In this document: one piece after another, positions 1-11,426 of the stretch | Layout: each line of letters starts with the position of its first letter | Numbering within the stretch: the first letter of the stretch is position 1 | Assembly (NCBI GenBank): GCA_038030265.1 | Contig: CM075941.1 | Location: 20,026,001 to 20,090,000, forward strand | Source: Corythucha ciliata | Lineage: Eukaryota > Arthropoda > Insecta > Hemiptera > Tingidae | Direction: 5' to 3' | DNA length: 64,000 nucleotides | Notes under the pieces: model-generated | Seen by the model: only the letters and a program-made list of their open reading frames with translations | The model's database searches: none | Told to the model about the DNA's origin: nothing | Position numbers and translations under genes: made by a program

Positions 1-474
1 AAACCGGTCCGTGTTTGACGAACCTCAACAAGGGAAGACAGACGATGTAGGCTCCTACGGCTACAGATTTATGCATGATTTAATATACTTTATAGTCTGT
101 CTTCCCTATTTGAGGTTCGTCAAACACGGACGAGAACCAATCCCACGAATTCTTTTTTAGTGCATTTCATTCTGAAAATTTTAAATTGTTAGTAGAGTCG
201 CTTAAACTACGAGGATTAGTGAAATCATGCATAAATCTGTAGCCGTAGGAGCCTACATCGTTTGTCTTCCCTCGTTGAGGTTCGTCAAACACGGACCGGT
301 TTCGGCTGCTCGCCATCTTCAGCATTTGGTTTCCCAACTGAAACTAAAATGCTGAAGATGGGAAACCAAATGCTGAAGATGGCGAGCAGCCGAAACCGGT
401 CCGTGTTTGACGAACCTCAACGAGGGAAGACAGACGATGTAGGCTCCTACGGCTACAGATTTATGTATGATTTA
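1..474. mobile_element. Foldback/inverted-repeat cluster, cut by the left window edge
   Basis: Four copies of one block that begins CCGTGTTTGACGAACCTCAA and continues GGGAAGACAGAC lie within 474 bp: forward at 1-80, a short reversed copy at 95-130, a long reversed copy at 222-335 and a long forward copy at 360-474. The last two form an almost perfect palindrome with arms of about 114 bp and a 24 bp centre. The first two form a second palindrome with 36 bp arms. The arms also carry a CTCGCCATCTTCAGCATTTG segment. Foldback and MITE-type DNA transposons look like this. No transposase frame is present, and an open frame at 262-573 simply reads through the palindrome. The element probably continues to the left of the window, so its true ends and target duplication cannot be seen. 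Confidence 0.7.
222..474. repeat. Long inverted repeat, 114 bp arms, 24 bp spacer
   Basis: The left arm at 222-335 and the right arm at 360-474 are reverse complements with only scattered mismatches, for example GCATAAATC in one arm against GTATGATTT-side changes in the other. The near identity suggests a recent origin or ongoing gene conversion between the arms. The 24 bp centre holds an extra copy of ATGCTGAAGATGG, so that motif occurs twice in a row on the right side. Confidence 0.8.
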
Positions 475-721
475 ATTTTTTTTTTTCTAATTATCAAACG
501 TGTGAAATTAGTTTTTAAACATCCAAATCCGCGGACCCGTAACGGAATAAAATTCTCAAAACGGGATTTCTGAAAGGGCACGTGTCTACCTCAAATCGAC
601 ACTTTATAGGCCCTGTAAAATGTTAGGACCCCTAAAGATCCACTAAGTTGCGAAAAACCCCCAAGACACAAATCTGAGGCCTCTGGTTAGAGGGCGGAGA
701 GGCCTCAGTGGTTGAGGCTAC

Positions 722-1908
722 GATATTCATGCTCTGAAAATGTCCACATAACTGACGATTCATGCCTCGAAATCGAAAATGGCAAAGATATAACAATTAG
801 CGCACTAATAAATGACAAATTGGCACATTCGCTCCCTATATTTAGAGATAGGCCAATTACCAACAAAGTACTTGACGGGACTTTTGCACCACGAAATGGC
901 AAAGGTTACAAGCCATCACACCTTGAAAATATTCAAACGGACGACTAAACGAAAACGACTATCTTGCCCGAAAAAAGGAAAATAAACCATTCACGATCCA
1001 AAAATGGCCAAAGTGATCATTCACGCCCTAGAAATAGACAAAACTGGAAATTCACCCCCTAAACGTAAGTAAAATGGCACTCACGCCTTAAAAGTGGTAT
1101 GCTGTGCATTCGCGCCCTTGAAATGGCTTTGACGGACTGTATCGGTCTAAAAATGGCAAAAAATACTAAATGAGCCATTAAAATAGCTAAACGGCCTATC
1201 CGCGCCTGAAAATTTCACAGCAGTCGATTCGCACCCTCAGAATCGCAAAAAGGTCAATTCACACCCCAAAATCGCAAAACGGTCGATTCGCACCTTGAAA
1301 CTGGCAAGAATGATGGCCGTTCCCAACCTTGAAAATGGCACAAATTGGCCACTTATGCTTCCAAAAAAATGACTATTTACTGTACAAAAACAGCTAAACG
1401 GGCAATTTATGCCTTAAAAATGTTTAACTGGCCATTCATGTCCTGGAAATGGCTTGAGAGAATCCCAGTGTAAAAACAGCTAAACTGACTACTCAGTCCT
1501 CAAAATGGCCAAAATTACTAAGTGCGCCCTAAAAATGGCTGAACTGTCCATTTCCAGCATAAAAACGGCTAAACTAGTCATTCGCACTCCCAAAATGGCA
1601 ATAGTGACGATTCGCACCAAGAAAATAGCTAAAATTGCACCCTGAAATTGACTAAACTGTCTATGCCCTGAAAATGGCAAAAATGATTGAAGAATTGCAG
1701 AGTAAATTAGGTCCAAAAAAAATGTAATTTCAATCACCTGCCAAATTAAAAATAGAAATACGACGATTCCAGCATTTGGAAATAACTAAACTGACAATTT
1801 GTGCCCTAAAAACAATCAAAATTGGTAATTCGCGCTCTAAATATCCCATTGCAAAGCTGACAAGTGCGCCCTAAAAAATGATAAACTGGCAAAATGACAA
1901 ATTGGGGA
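722..1908 (+). repeat. R1 degenerate tandem array (period about 30 bp)
   Basis: About 40 diverged units alternate a TGAAAATGGCTAAACTG-like block with a CATTCGCGCC-like block (for example GATTCATGCC, GATTCGCACC, CATTCGCGCC). Unit length drifts around 30 bp through small indels, so the array is old. The orientation assigned is the one in which AAAATGGC reads on the given strand. Short open frames inside the array are by-products of the repeat and I do not call them coding. Confidence 0.8.
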
Positions 1909-4900
1909 TAGCAATCGCGGCAGTTGATGGCTGGTGGTTTGGTCACAAAACTACAAAATGAGCTCTAAGCGATAGCGTGGTCAAATCGACTTTCAGGACC
2001 AAGAAATACCAAAAGCAGGTTTCTGAGGGATGGGAGGGTGTACAGAATTGAAATTACAAGTCTCAGATCCAATCAAAGAGCAGAAGGGTAAAGATTGCCC
2101 GCCGAAGCACTTTCCCCTCCCCACACACCGCCATTCGTCGAACTGACTTTAAAAAACAGTGAGATGCATTGCCTCGAAAACTGGCTGTTCCGTCACTAGA
2201 CACGAAATATGTCCCCGAAGTAAGATTGCGGATGGTCAAAACCTAGTGATTTATGGTGCCGGAATCATTCAACTTTTAAAAGTGGTGCTCTACTTTACCA
2301 TGGATGAGTATTACAAAAAAGACAAAAAGCAAGTACACACTCAACTCATGGAACTTCATAAATAACAAAAGAACTCATACCTCCAAGGAGAAGTGATTGT
2401 AAATGTCAATTCGTGTACTCACCTGAAACAATAAATAAACATTTATTAATTTCCTTCAAATTCATGAAGAAAAGGCGTTGGGAGAAATGATACAGTATAA
2501 AAAATCAGTTAAATGGCAATTGGAAAGAACATTTCAATGAGTAAAGGTCTATGTACTAAAGGTGCATGTACACGTTTTCACATTATATAGCAAGTAAGAA
2601 AGCCCACTACAAGTCAAATGAATACATCAAATGCCATCCCCTTCGCTAAACCTTTTGACGCCCAATCAACAATCCTAATACATCGAACTTTCACCACCCC
2701 ACCGATGAACACTTGAAAAGCCGATCGTCCAGGTAGGACAATGATAAAATGGAACATTTTACATCGCGAAGCGTATGGCATATAGTGCCCTAATAATTCA
2801 AATATTTTTCGGTTGGTCGCCCGAGTGAGTTTCGAAACACATTCTAGGCACGATTTTTTGGGTACTGTAGTTCTCTTTTCTAACTAAAAAATAACAACCC
2901 AAGCTCTGTGACTTCATAAAATGGGATGATTGGTAACAATTAAAAATTAATTTCCAGGAGTGTTCCAGTAAGAACTAACTTTCTTTTTTTTTAGCTTTAA
3001 TTGCTAGATATAGCCTAGCCCTACTCGACCTATCCCATCTCAACGTATAAGAACCCCACGGTTTTCACGTCACGATTTAAAAATTAATTGTAATATAAAG
3101 TCAGTGGAGGAAAAATGGTAATTGCCGGGTTCCCCGAGACCATCACCCCCTTTCCATCTCACACTTTCGGAGGCCATGAAGAAGAAGTTCTAAACCTACT
3201 GTTCCCGCCAGGATTTTTTTTTTTTTTTTTTTTCATTTTATTTCTCTTCTCTCTTTTCCAAACTGTCTCACAGTCCAAAGCGGTCCATAAATATTGGAAT
3301 TAAAATGAGAGATGGCTTTTCATGTTACAGCGAAAATATGAAGAAAAAGAAAAAAAATATAAGAATCGGGGTTCATTAGTTAGGGTTCCCCCTTACTCCA
3401 TTCCCAACCATCCGTCGTATTTTTTTTATTTTAATTCAGGGCGTGGGAGCAATGCAGTTGCGATGCAAGAATACCATAAAATCCTGGATATTTGTTATTA
3501 TTTGCCTCTTCAGGTTGATGAGTAAGATGGGTTATAGCAATTTAACAGGCGGGAACATTACGTATACATATATTATAAATTCTTATAAGAATGTTTTCGT
3601 CTTCTAGATCATTAACCGTAAAGTGTTTAATTTAGCAGTTTTGAACAATTATTGGCATATTTATCTATCTTTCCTCTTTCTCACTGTATAAAAAATAAGA
3701 ACTGAATAAAAGGTTAGGTACGTTTCCCATTAGCATAACCAGTTATTTTAGACATGTTTTTCTTAGGAATGTTTTTCCTCCTTATTTGATTTTTTTTTTT
3801 TTTCTTTCTTTTTTTTTGCCTTTTTCCTTCTCACAAGCACACTCGATCTCTCTCACAGTGGTTTATGAGTCGGAGACTCTTCAAAAGAACCAACACTATG
3901 AGTTCTTTTCTCAAAACATTTTTGTGACTTATGGACTTTTGAATTGCTGCGCGGTGGACAAGAAGGGAATAGGGAAACGCATTGTTAGTCGGGGATCAAG
4001 GGGCTTCAGACCCCATGACGGCGGCGACGCGACGTTGGTTATACATATAGAGAGAGAGCTTGTATAGAAAGGAAAATAGGACAAAATGTTGTAAATCTCC
4101 CCCTCCATATTGTGACAAGTGGACGGAGTGGAGATTGGTTTGGGGTCAGTTGAAAATTATACCCGCAGAAATGCACTCGTGCTCCTAATTCAGCGAAAAA
4201 CTAAGTTCCCGACAATTCCAAGTGTCAAACCCCTTACATAGTTTGTCGCGCCCCGTTGTCTTTAATTTCAACAGAGAGGGTTCAGTTTCAATCCCAACGG
4301 AGGATGAAGGAGGGGGTGCGAATTGGGGTTAAATTGTTCTATTTAAGAATCCAAAGCCACAAAATTAGAATTTACAAGATACGAATCCCCGAAAAGGGAT
4401 AAACTCAACGAAATTTGGACTTTAAAACGCCAAATCCATGAAAGTACATAGGTACATGCATGAATCTCAGATTGGGAAGAAAAGCATACCGGTGATTTGA
4501 CCCGTGAACTGAAGGATAACAACGGAAGTTGCAACCCGATTGGTGCGTTTTAAGATTTTTAAAAAAGGTTCAAAGTTCTTCAGGAGGGGGTTGGATGGTG
4601 CGAGGGGAAAAGACGTGAATCCTTACTTGTGAAGCATTTGAGGGAACTTTAAAATTGTTTGTTTACAAATAACATGAAAAATTTCCCTCCAGTAAACTCG
4701 TCTAACCCCCTCTTCCCCACATCATCCATTTCAATAAATAAGTTTTGACGTAATCGAACCCCCACTCAAAATTTTTAAAAATTCGCTGAAAAAGCATCCT
4801 TGATTGATTTCAAAGTTTAATGTAAGCAATAGGCTTGTGGAAGAGCCCTCTTTAAGAAACACCAACTTTTGAAAAATGTGCAAGTTCACCATAATGATTG

Positions 4901-4954
4901 AAATAAAAAGGCGGTATCATTTTTAAAAGGGCACCGAGGTATCAGCAAACTTGG
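1909..4954. other. Unique-looking AT-rich DNA, no gene recognised
   Basis: No open frame here exceeds about 93 codons and none has recognisable motifs. The stretch holds a 20 bp poly(T) at 3214-3233, further T-rich tracts near 2990, 3425 and 3790-3815, and weak scattered R2-like words between 4330 and 4530. I see no paired inverted repeat or target duplication. Confidence 0.55.
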
Positions 4955-5205
4955 GGTTTCAAACAGGGCAAATCGGCTTTTGAAGGAGCCGAGTCCGCGA
5001 AATTTTGCTTCTGAGAAGAGCCAAATCCACGAAACTGGTTTTTTGACGGTGGATATCCCACCAGCATTGATTTGTCGTTATCAAAACCCGCAATATTGCC
5101 TGTTCAAAGAGCTAAACACTCAAAAGACATTTTTTAAACGAGTAATAGCAAACCCCTTGAAATTGGCTGTTCAAAGGAGCCAAACCCACGAAAGGCGAAA
5201 TTCAT
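4955..5205 (+). repeat. R2 degenerate array, short
   Basis: Several units of the R2 type are visible: CGGCTTTTGAAGGAGCC, then GCGAAATTTTGCTTCTGAG, then AGCCAAATCCACGAAACTGG, and at the right end GGAGCCAAACCCACGAAA. Units average about 31 bp. The 75-codon open frame across this block is explained by the repeat. Confidence 0.65.
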
Positions 5206-6220
5206 AGTATACCTATAAGCTAATACGCCAGCATATCAAGAGGCAAATCTACCACTGTTGTTGTGTTAGGACCTCTATACACACGGGTGTCACCTTGTTT
5301 TCATCTCGAGCTCCACAGCGATTGACTTACTGAAGAAAACCCTTCGAGTTCGCGTCCTAAACAAGACGACCCGTTAGTGGAGGGCCTTATACACACCACA
5401 TAATCCCCCAGCATATTAGAGTGAAGGAGAAATTACATATTATTACTGTGGTTTCTTTCCAAAGAAAGTAGCATCCACCCCCCCCCCTCCCAAACCCATG
5501 TCACTTGAATTTTAAGAATGGAAGTGACATTTGAAGAACGCTACCTCCCCCACCGTCACCATACGCACGAGTAAGAGTCAATGAAGGAGAAAGAAAAACT
5601 GAGAATGCTTTTTTAAAAGTAATAGCTTTAGCCCACCCTATAATACAAGTCAATTAGGATTCTTTTTCTACCTCTGCAAGTGTAATGGCAATTTTTTTTT
5701 TCCTACGAGCCTTGATGAATGGGCTTTAAGTGATGATTACTGAAGTACTCTAAGTGTACTTTAAGTGTGGGTTATTAAAGAAAGATTTTTCTAGTTCGTT
5801 ATCAAAGTTTAAACGCTCCAATGCGAGAACTACTTTCGTGATTCCATTTTTTCAACTTGAAGGGGTTCTGTTGCATTTGAATCAAACACAGGTTCTCACT
5901 TAGAACTTCTCGCCTAAAAAGGCGGAGTTTAATGGTTTTCTGTAAAATTGTATCGACTTTTTTTTTCAACTGTAGACGCTGGGTTCAGGGATTTGAACAT
6001 TTCTTTTTTCCTCCAGTTCAATTTCCTGTTGGAGTATATGGAATTTATTGCTTGACCCGCATGCAGGTGATGTTGGGTAAAACTCAGGTGTGCCCTCTCA
6101 CCTCTATCCCTGCTCCTCGCTTTACCATTCCGTCGCTCCGCGTTTTACTGGGTTGTGTCAGGACGAGGAAGCGACAGTGTGGGCGGGAAGCGAAGGAAAT
6201 AAATATCTGAGAGGTTCAGG

Positions 6221-6257
<37 letters not shown>

Positions 6258-7867
6258 GAGGGAAATTGTTATTCAAGTTGGATGCGCTGAAATCGGAGGC
6301 TCCCTGCAACCCTCTCAACGAGTCCAGCAGCCCTGGGAAAAACGTCCAAAAGGGAAGAGTACATACCAGTCTTCCGCTTTTCCACTCCCTCTCAACCTTT
6401 CACTCACCCTTTTTACCAAGCCCTTCGCTTTTGCAAGTTTCTACGCAACCATCTCACGGAAGTTATTTGAAATGAGGAAAGAGCAGTAGTTTAATATTCG
6501 AGAGATGCTGCGGCATCGCAAGGAGAAGAAAAGTCTGAGGGAGACAAGTGAAGGGACGAAGGGGGAAGTTATGCGGCTCAGCTGGGCGCTGTTTATTACT
6601 CTGCCACATGGCGCAAAAAATAACCCCCCACCCCTCTACCTCACCGCGAATAACAGCATAGAGCCCCTTTTATGCAATCGCGCACACATTTCACCCATAA
6701 GGGGAATAACGCTTCGCTCTGGCATTTTTTCTTCCCCAAAGAAGAAGAAAGTCCGGAAAATTCCGCGGGCGTGGAAGGAGAAAAAGGTAATTTTTACAAG
6801 CAAGTGCTTCGAATGTCTCATATTAAAAAAAATCACCAAAGACGGTTTATTTTAAGACGGATAGAGCTTCCTTCTCATCCGAGGAAAACTGTTTTAATCA
6901 AGAGAATTGCACTGAAGTTTTATCCCTCGAGTTATATCAAGACTTATTTCAAAACGACAGTCGCATAACTTGGGATCCTACCGGATTAACCGTTTTTCAG
7001 GTGTGGGGGGAGAAGAACACTCGCGCTATTCTGTGTGATAGAGAAAAAGCGAGGGGAGAAGGGAACACGATGAACGCGAGAGAGAGGAAAAACCCTCTTT
7101 CTAGGATTCTCCTCTCTTCCAACTATACTGTGTCTCAGTGCATGCTTCCCCATCGCTGCTATACCTTTATCTGTTATTTATTGAGACTTAAAGAAAAGCC
7201 TTTTCTTCCCAACCCCCCTCACGTACCGCCCCCCACCACCACCACCACAACGTCTATGTACCCTCTACTTTTACACTACACACTCACTTCTATAGCCAAA
7301 CCCAACCCAATATAGTAGCTACCGTGCTCTCCTTCGGGGCCCTTTTTCTTCCTCTTTCTGTTCTGTTATTCTTTCCTTCATCCAAAAAAAAACATTTCGA
7401 TATTCCACGTGATATGTGTGTTCGGGGAAAACAACAACAAAAAGAAGGGAAAGGGGTCCTATGGAAAGAAAATCCAGGGTTTTTGTCATGGAAAAATAAA
7501 ACTTCGCCCCCGCAACGCCACAACCGCAGTACGACAGTCACTGAAAAAGGCTTATCGATATCCCTTCATACATTACCCCATAAGCGTGCTGATCATTCTG
7601 ATTGAAGGACGGATAAACAACCCAAGATGTGGATGCACTCGGCCAACGTGGCCATTTTCGCAACTGCTATAACCTATACTACAATGGAGGAGTTTGAGAG
7701 GCACACACTTAGCCACGGCAGTGATATTGTGACAAACGTTGCTATTGTCTACAACCAATATAGGATTGGGGCGCTTCTTGGCGATATTCACGCCTCGAGA
7801 GAGAACTTACAAGCCTATACGAGACTGAGCCCGGCACTAGAAATATTTCCCTTAGCACAACGTTAAC
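5206..7867. other. Unique-looking DNA with simple tracts, no gene recognised
   Basis: The block contains C-rich runs near 5470 and 7230 (a CCACCACC tract), a 31 bp poly(A) at 6225-6255 and AG-rich purine stretches. Between about 5240 and 5420 there is a weak direct repetition of CCAGCATAT and TATACACAC words. Open frames up to 116 codons overlap one another on both strands and resemble nothing known to me. Confidence 0.5.
6225..6255. repeat. Poly(A) tract, 31 bp
   Basis: An uninterrupted run of 31 A follows GGTTCAGGGGGT. There is no polyadenylation signal or retroelement body to its left that I recognise, so I treat it as a simple-sequence tract and not as a retroposon tail. Confidence 0.9.
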
Positions 7868-8539
7868 GGAACTGCGCTTCGAAATTGGCAAAACTGACAT
7901 TTTGCGCCCTCTATAAACGGGCAAATTGACACGCTCTAAAAATTCTCAAACTGAAGATTTTCACCTTGAAGACAGCAACACTGAAAACTAGACCACTAAA
8001 AAATGACAAACTGGTAATTCATGTCCGAAAAATGGCTAAACTGGGTTCGCGCCCTAGAAATGGTTCGACGGACCATTTTCACCCAAGAAATGGTCGGTTG
8101 CACCAATTGTACATCCAAGAAATGTCCTGACGAACTTTTCGCACCTAACTGTCGCTAATCCCACAGTAAAAATGTTAAGACTATTCACGCCCTAAAATAG
8201 CAAAACTGACGATGAGACATCTTGAAAATTGCCTGAATGAAACTTAAAATAAAGCTGACCGTTCGCGCCCTGAAATTGGCTAAACTGGCTATTTTTACGA
8301 CCAAAAATCGCTAAAATGACTAAATGCGGCTTAATAATGGCTAAACTGGTTATATCCGTCACTTTCCCTGAACTGACTATTAGCGTCTTAAAAATGGCTA
8401 AGTTTGAGCTCTAAACTTGAGTAAACGGGTAAAAATGACTACATGCATCCTAATAATAGCTATAGGTATGTACATAATATAATGGCTATTCAAGCCCTTT
8501 CAATAAAAAGGAAATAACGATGTAGTGGACTAGAGTATC

Positions 8540-8593
8540 GAATCAGGCAATTCAAAGGATGTGGACGGACACATCCTTTGAATTGCCTGATTC
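8540..8593. repeat. Perfect 24 bp hairpin inside the R1 array
   Basis: Arms 8540-8563 (starting GAATCAGGCAATTC) and 8570-8593 are exact reverse complements separated by the 6 bp loop GACGGA. The neighbourhood is flanked by a 13 bp direct repeat, ATTCAAGCCCTTT, at 8488-8500 and 8590-8602. The arm sequence is not R1-like, so this is an insertion or a template-switch product and not part of the repeat. Confidence 0.85.
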
Positions 8594-9242
8594 AAGCCCT
8601 TTTGGTGAAACTGATGAATGATTCCTCAATATTGACTAAACTGACGATTTCCGCCTTGAAAATGGTTGAGCTGACAGATAGCACCACAAAAGAAGCAAAA
8701 CTGGCGATTAATACTCTAAAAATGGCTAATTAGCGATCTAAAAACGATCAAACTGAGGATTCGCACAAAATAGCCAACCTGGTTATTCACAACTTCTAAA
8801 ATTCTAAATCGATGAGTCACGCATAAAGATAGCTAAATTGACGATTCGCGCCGCACAGATGGCTCAACTGAGGATTCGCGCCTTCAGAATGGCTAAACTA
8901 ATCATTAGCGACCTGAAAATGGCCAAACTGAACGGTAAAGACCTGAAAATGGCCAAAACCGACCGTTCGCGTCCCGTAAATAAACGCCCAAACTGTTCAT
9001 TCGCGCCTGTCAAATGGATGGTTCAATGCCTTATGGAAATGGCAACCTGACTATTCACACCCTAAACACGACAAACTGATCAATCGCGCCAAGAAATGAC
9101 CTGAAATAGCCAAATTGGCTATATGTATGCGACTTCGAATTGTCAAAACTGACTCGTGCGCCCTAAACATGGCTAAACTTATTGTTAGCACCAATGAAGT
9201 GGCAAAACCAACCATTCACGCCCCAAAAGGGGGATAAACTGA

Positions 9243-9302
9243 CCATTCGCGCCATGAAAATGCCGAAGCCAACCATTCGCGCCATGAAAATGCCGAAGCC
9301 AA
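9243..9302 (+). repeat. Two identical 30 bp R1 units
   Basis: Units 9243-9272 and 9273-9302 are identical (each starting CCATTCGCGCCATGAAAATG). The next unit begins with the same 11 bases and then diverges. They show that the basic R1 period is 30 bp and that at least one unit was duplicated recently in an otherwise old array. Confidence 0.85.
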
Positions 9303-9774
9303 CCATTCGCGCCTTGAAAATGGCTAAACTACGACAGGTTATTACATTAGCACCGTAAAAGTAGCCAAACTGGCGATTCGCTTCCCAAAGCGCTAACCAT
9401 CCCAGCTGAAAAAAATAGGCAAAATGACTATTCGGGTCCTATAAATGTAGCCAAACTTCGACTATTCGCACCATGAAAATGTCACACTAATGGTAAAATC
9501 ACTATTTGCGCCTTGAAAATGGCAGAATCAACCATTTTGAAACAAAATGACCGGAAACAGACGCGATTCGCACGTTGAAACAAGTGGTGTTGGTTGAAGT
9601 AAAATGATGTGCTCTTTTCTGAAAAACGTTGGCTGTTTTATCCTATGTGCGGGGCTGTTTTCATCCTACCTACAAAAAAAATACAAATGTACCTTGGCCG
9701 TAAAATATCCCTTTTATCAAAGAAAGACGAGAAGACTTTGTCGCATTTTTCCTCACTCTTCTCATTAATTTACG

Positions 9775-9822
9775 ACATTCCCTGATTTTTTCAGTCAGGC
9801 ATTTCCCGTCTGTGGAAAAATC
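9775..9822 (+). mobile_element. D-element fragment, degenerate
   Basis: CATTCCCTGATTTTTTCAG followed by CATTTCCCGTCTGTGG matches, in order, the better copy at 32503-32615 (TTCCCTGAC, TTCCC, GGTCTGTGG). It lacks the terminal CAACCCTG. It is read as a decayed hAT-like terminal fragment just beyond the end of an R1 array. Confidence 0.4.
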
Positions 9823-11371
9823 CTAAAAATACGATCATTTGAGTATAACTAGTGACTACCCAAGGGATACGGTTAACAAGATTGAGAGTAAACGCACTTT
9901 TAAGATTTACAAGGACCGAACTGTGCCATGAACAGTGGCCCTAACCTTTCCCAGCAGCAATAAACCAACACAAAGGTAGAGACCACCTATTCCCCATATG
10001 AGACATTTTTGAGGAAAATGTGAAGGCATTTGTGAACGCGTGGCCTAACTACTGGCCTCGTGACTCACCTATACACACAGCCTCTTCCCTATAACAAGGC
10101 TTCAAAACTCTCCAGATCTTGAAGAAGGAAAAAAAAAAGTTTTTTTTCTGTTCTTCGATGCTTATCTTTAACCGGAGAGAAGGATTTCTCGGTATGTCTC
10201 GCATTCATTCTCGTCGGCGACTTCTCGAACCATCTCCAGCTGAGAGCCTCAAAATGAAATATTCAGTTTTAATTCCCGGCTCGATACTATTAAATCTCCG
10301 GGGAGTCTTCTTCTTTCTTGAGAAAGAGAGAAGATTTTTGGTCTCGAAGACCTCAGGGAGGTATGCATCAAACCCGGTGAGTGGGTTTTATAGCGTGAGG
10401 GGGGGGGGGAGATTTCTTTGCTTTATTTTTTGAAGTTCCCGGCTCAACTTTTTTTTTTTTTTATGCATTATGATTGGTATAAGAGTGAGGTACCAGTGAG
10501 GCAAGGGTAGGATAGCAGGTGCTTATGTCGCAGTTGTTTGATTTGAAACCGTGAAAACATAAATTTCAAGTTGGGAAGTCCCCCTCTCAGCCCCCCCCCC
10601 CGTTTACAACAGTCTCTCTTGAAGATAATTCTCATCGAGAGGGACAGAGGTCCGCCCGTTTAATGCTCCAGGGGGAGGGGGACAAAAAAAAATCAAGCCA
10701 CTGAGTAGGTCAAGATGTGTGAACCTTTTTTTCCCCCCTACTCCAAATTCTTCCATAGAAAAGAGAAGTTGGTGGAACAGACAATAAAAGAAAGAAAAAA
10801 AAAAGAAGAGGAACCCCAAAAGTAAAGGAGAAAGAAGAAAAGTTTAAGGGAGTTCCATTCTGTCCAAACGTTTTCTCATGACACAAAGGGACATCTGAAG
10901 GCATGTCATTCAACTCCCCCCTTAACAGCCCTTTTCGCCTTCCATTCTGTTTACCTGACACCCAAAAAATGAGGCAAAAGTCAAATTTTGGTCTACCTGC
11001 TCTCAGGAGTCACATCTCTTTGACACTTTTCTCAACTGTCGGGGGGGGGGGGGAGTATACAGAAAAAATCTTTGTCAACCAGGTCCTCAATCAAAGGAAG
11101 TCCAGATAGGCTTAAATTGGATACGGTTTCAATAGTTTAATCCAATTTGACTCAACTGTCACATCCTTCTATATAAGGGACCAACGGTGAAAACAATGAA
11201 ACTTAATGACGTTCTTCCGTCTTCTCCCTCGGAGGGGAGAAAAATAAATTAAAACAAAAGACAAGGAAACTGATTAGCCGGCCTGTCCGCAGGGCGTGAA
11301 CATGCATAGTACAGACACAACTTTTCACACTTATAATATAGGTATTTGTTAATGAGCAAATAGCGATGATG

Positions 11372-11426
<55 letters not shown>

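Larger units (their letters stand above)
7868..9590 (+). repeat. R1 degenerate tandem array, longest copy
   Basis: About 55 units of the R1 type occur, for example GGCTAAACTGACGATT and TTCGCGCCTTGAAAATGGC. The clearest period is at 9243-9302, where two identical 30 bp units stand side by side. Divergence elsewhere is high, with AAAATGGC and TTCGCGCC the best kept words. The array ends about 185 bp before a CCCTGA-type D element at 9775. Confidence 0.85.

Noticed and set aside
262..573. 103-codon forward frame
   Set aside because: It reads straight through the palindrome at 222-474 and has no protein-like features.
7868..9590. CRISPR-like appearance of repeats spaced by variable sequence
   Set aside because: Units are degenerate, have no constant repeat/spacer division, no cas genes are present, and the DNA is clearly eukaryotic in character.
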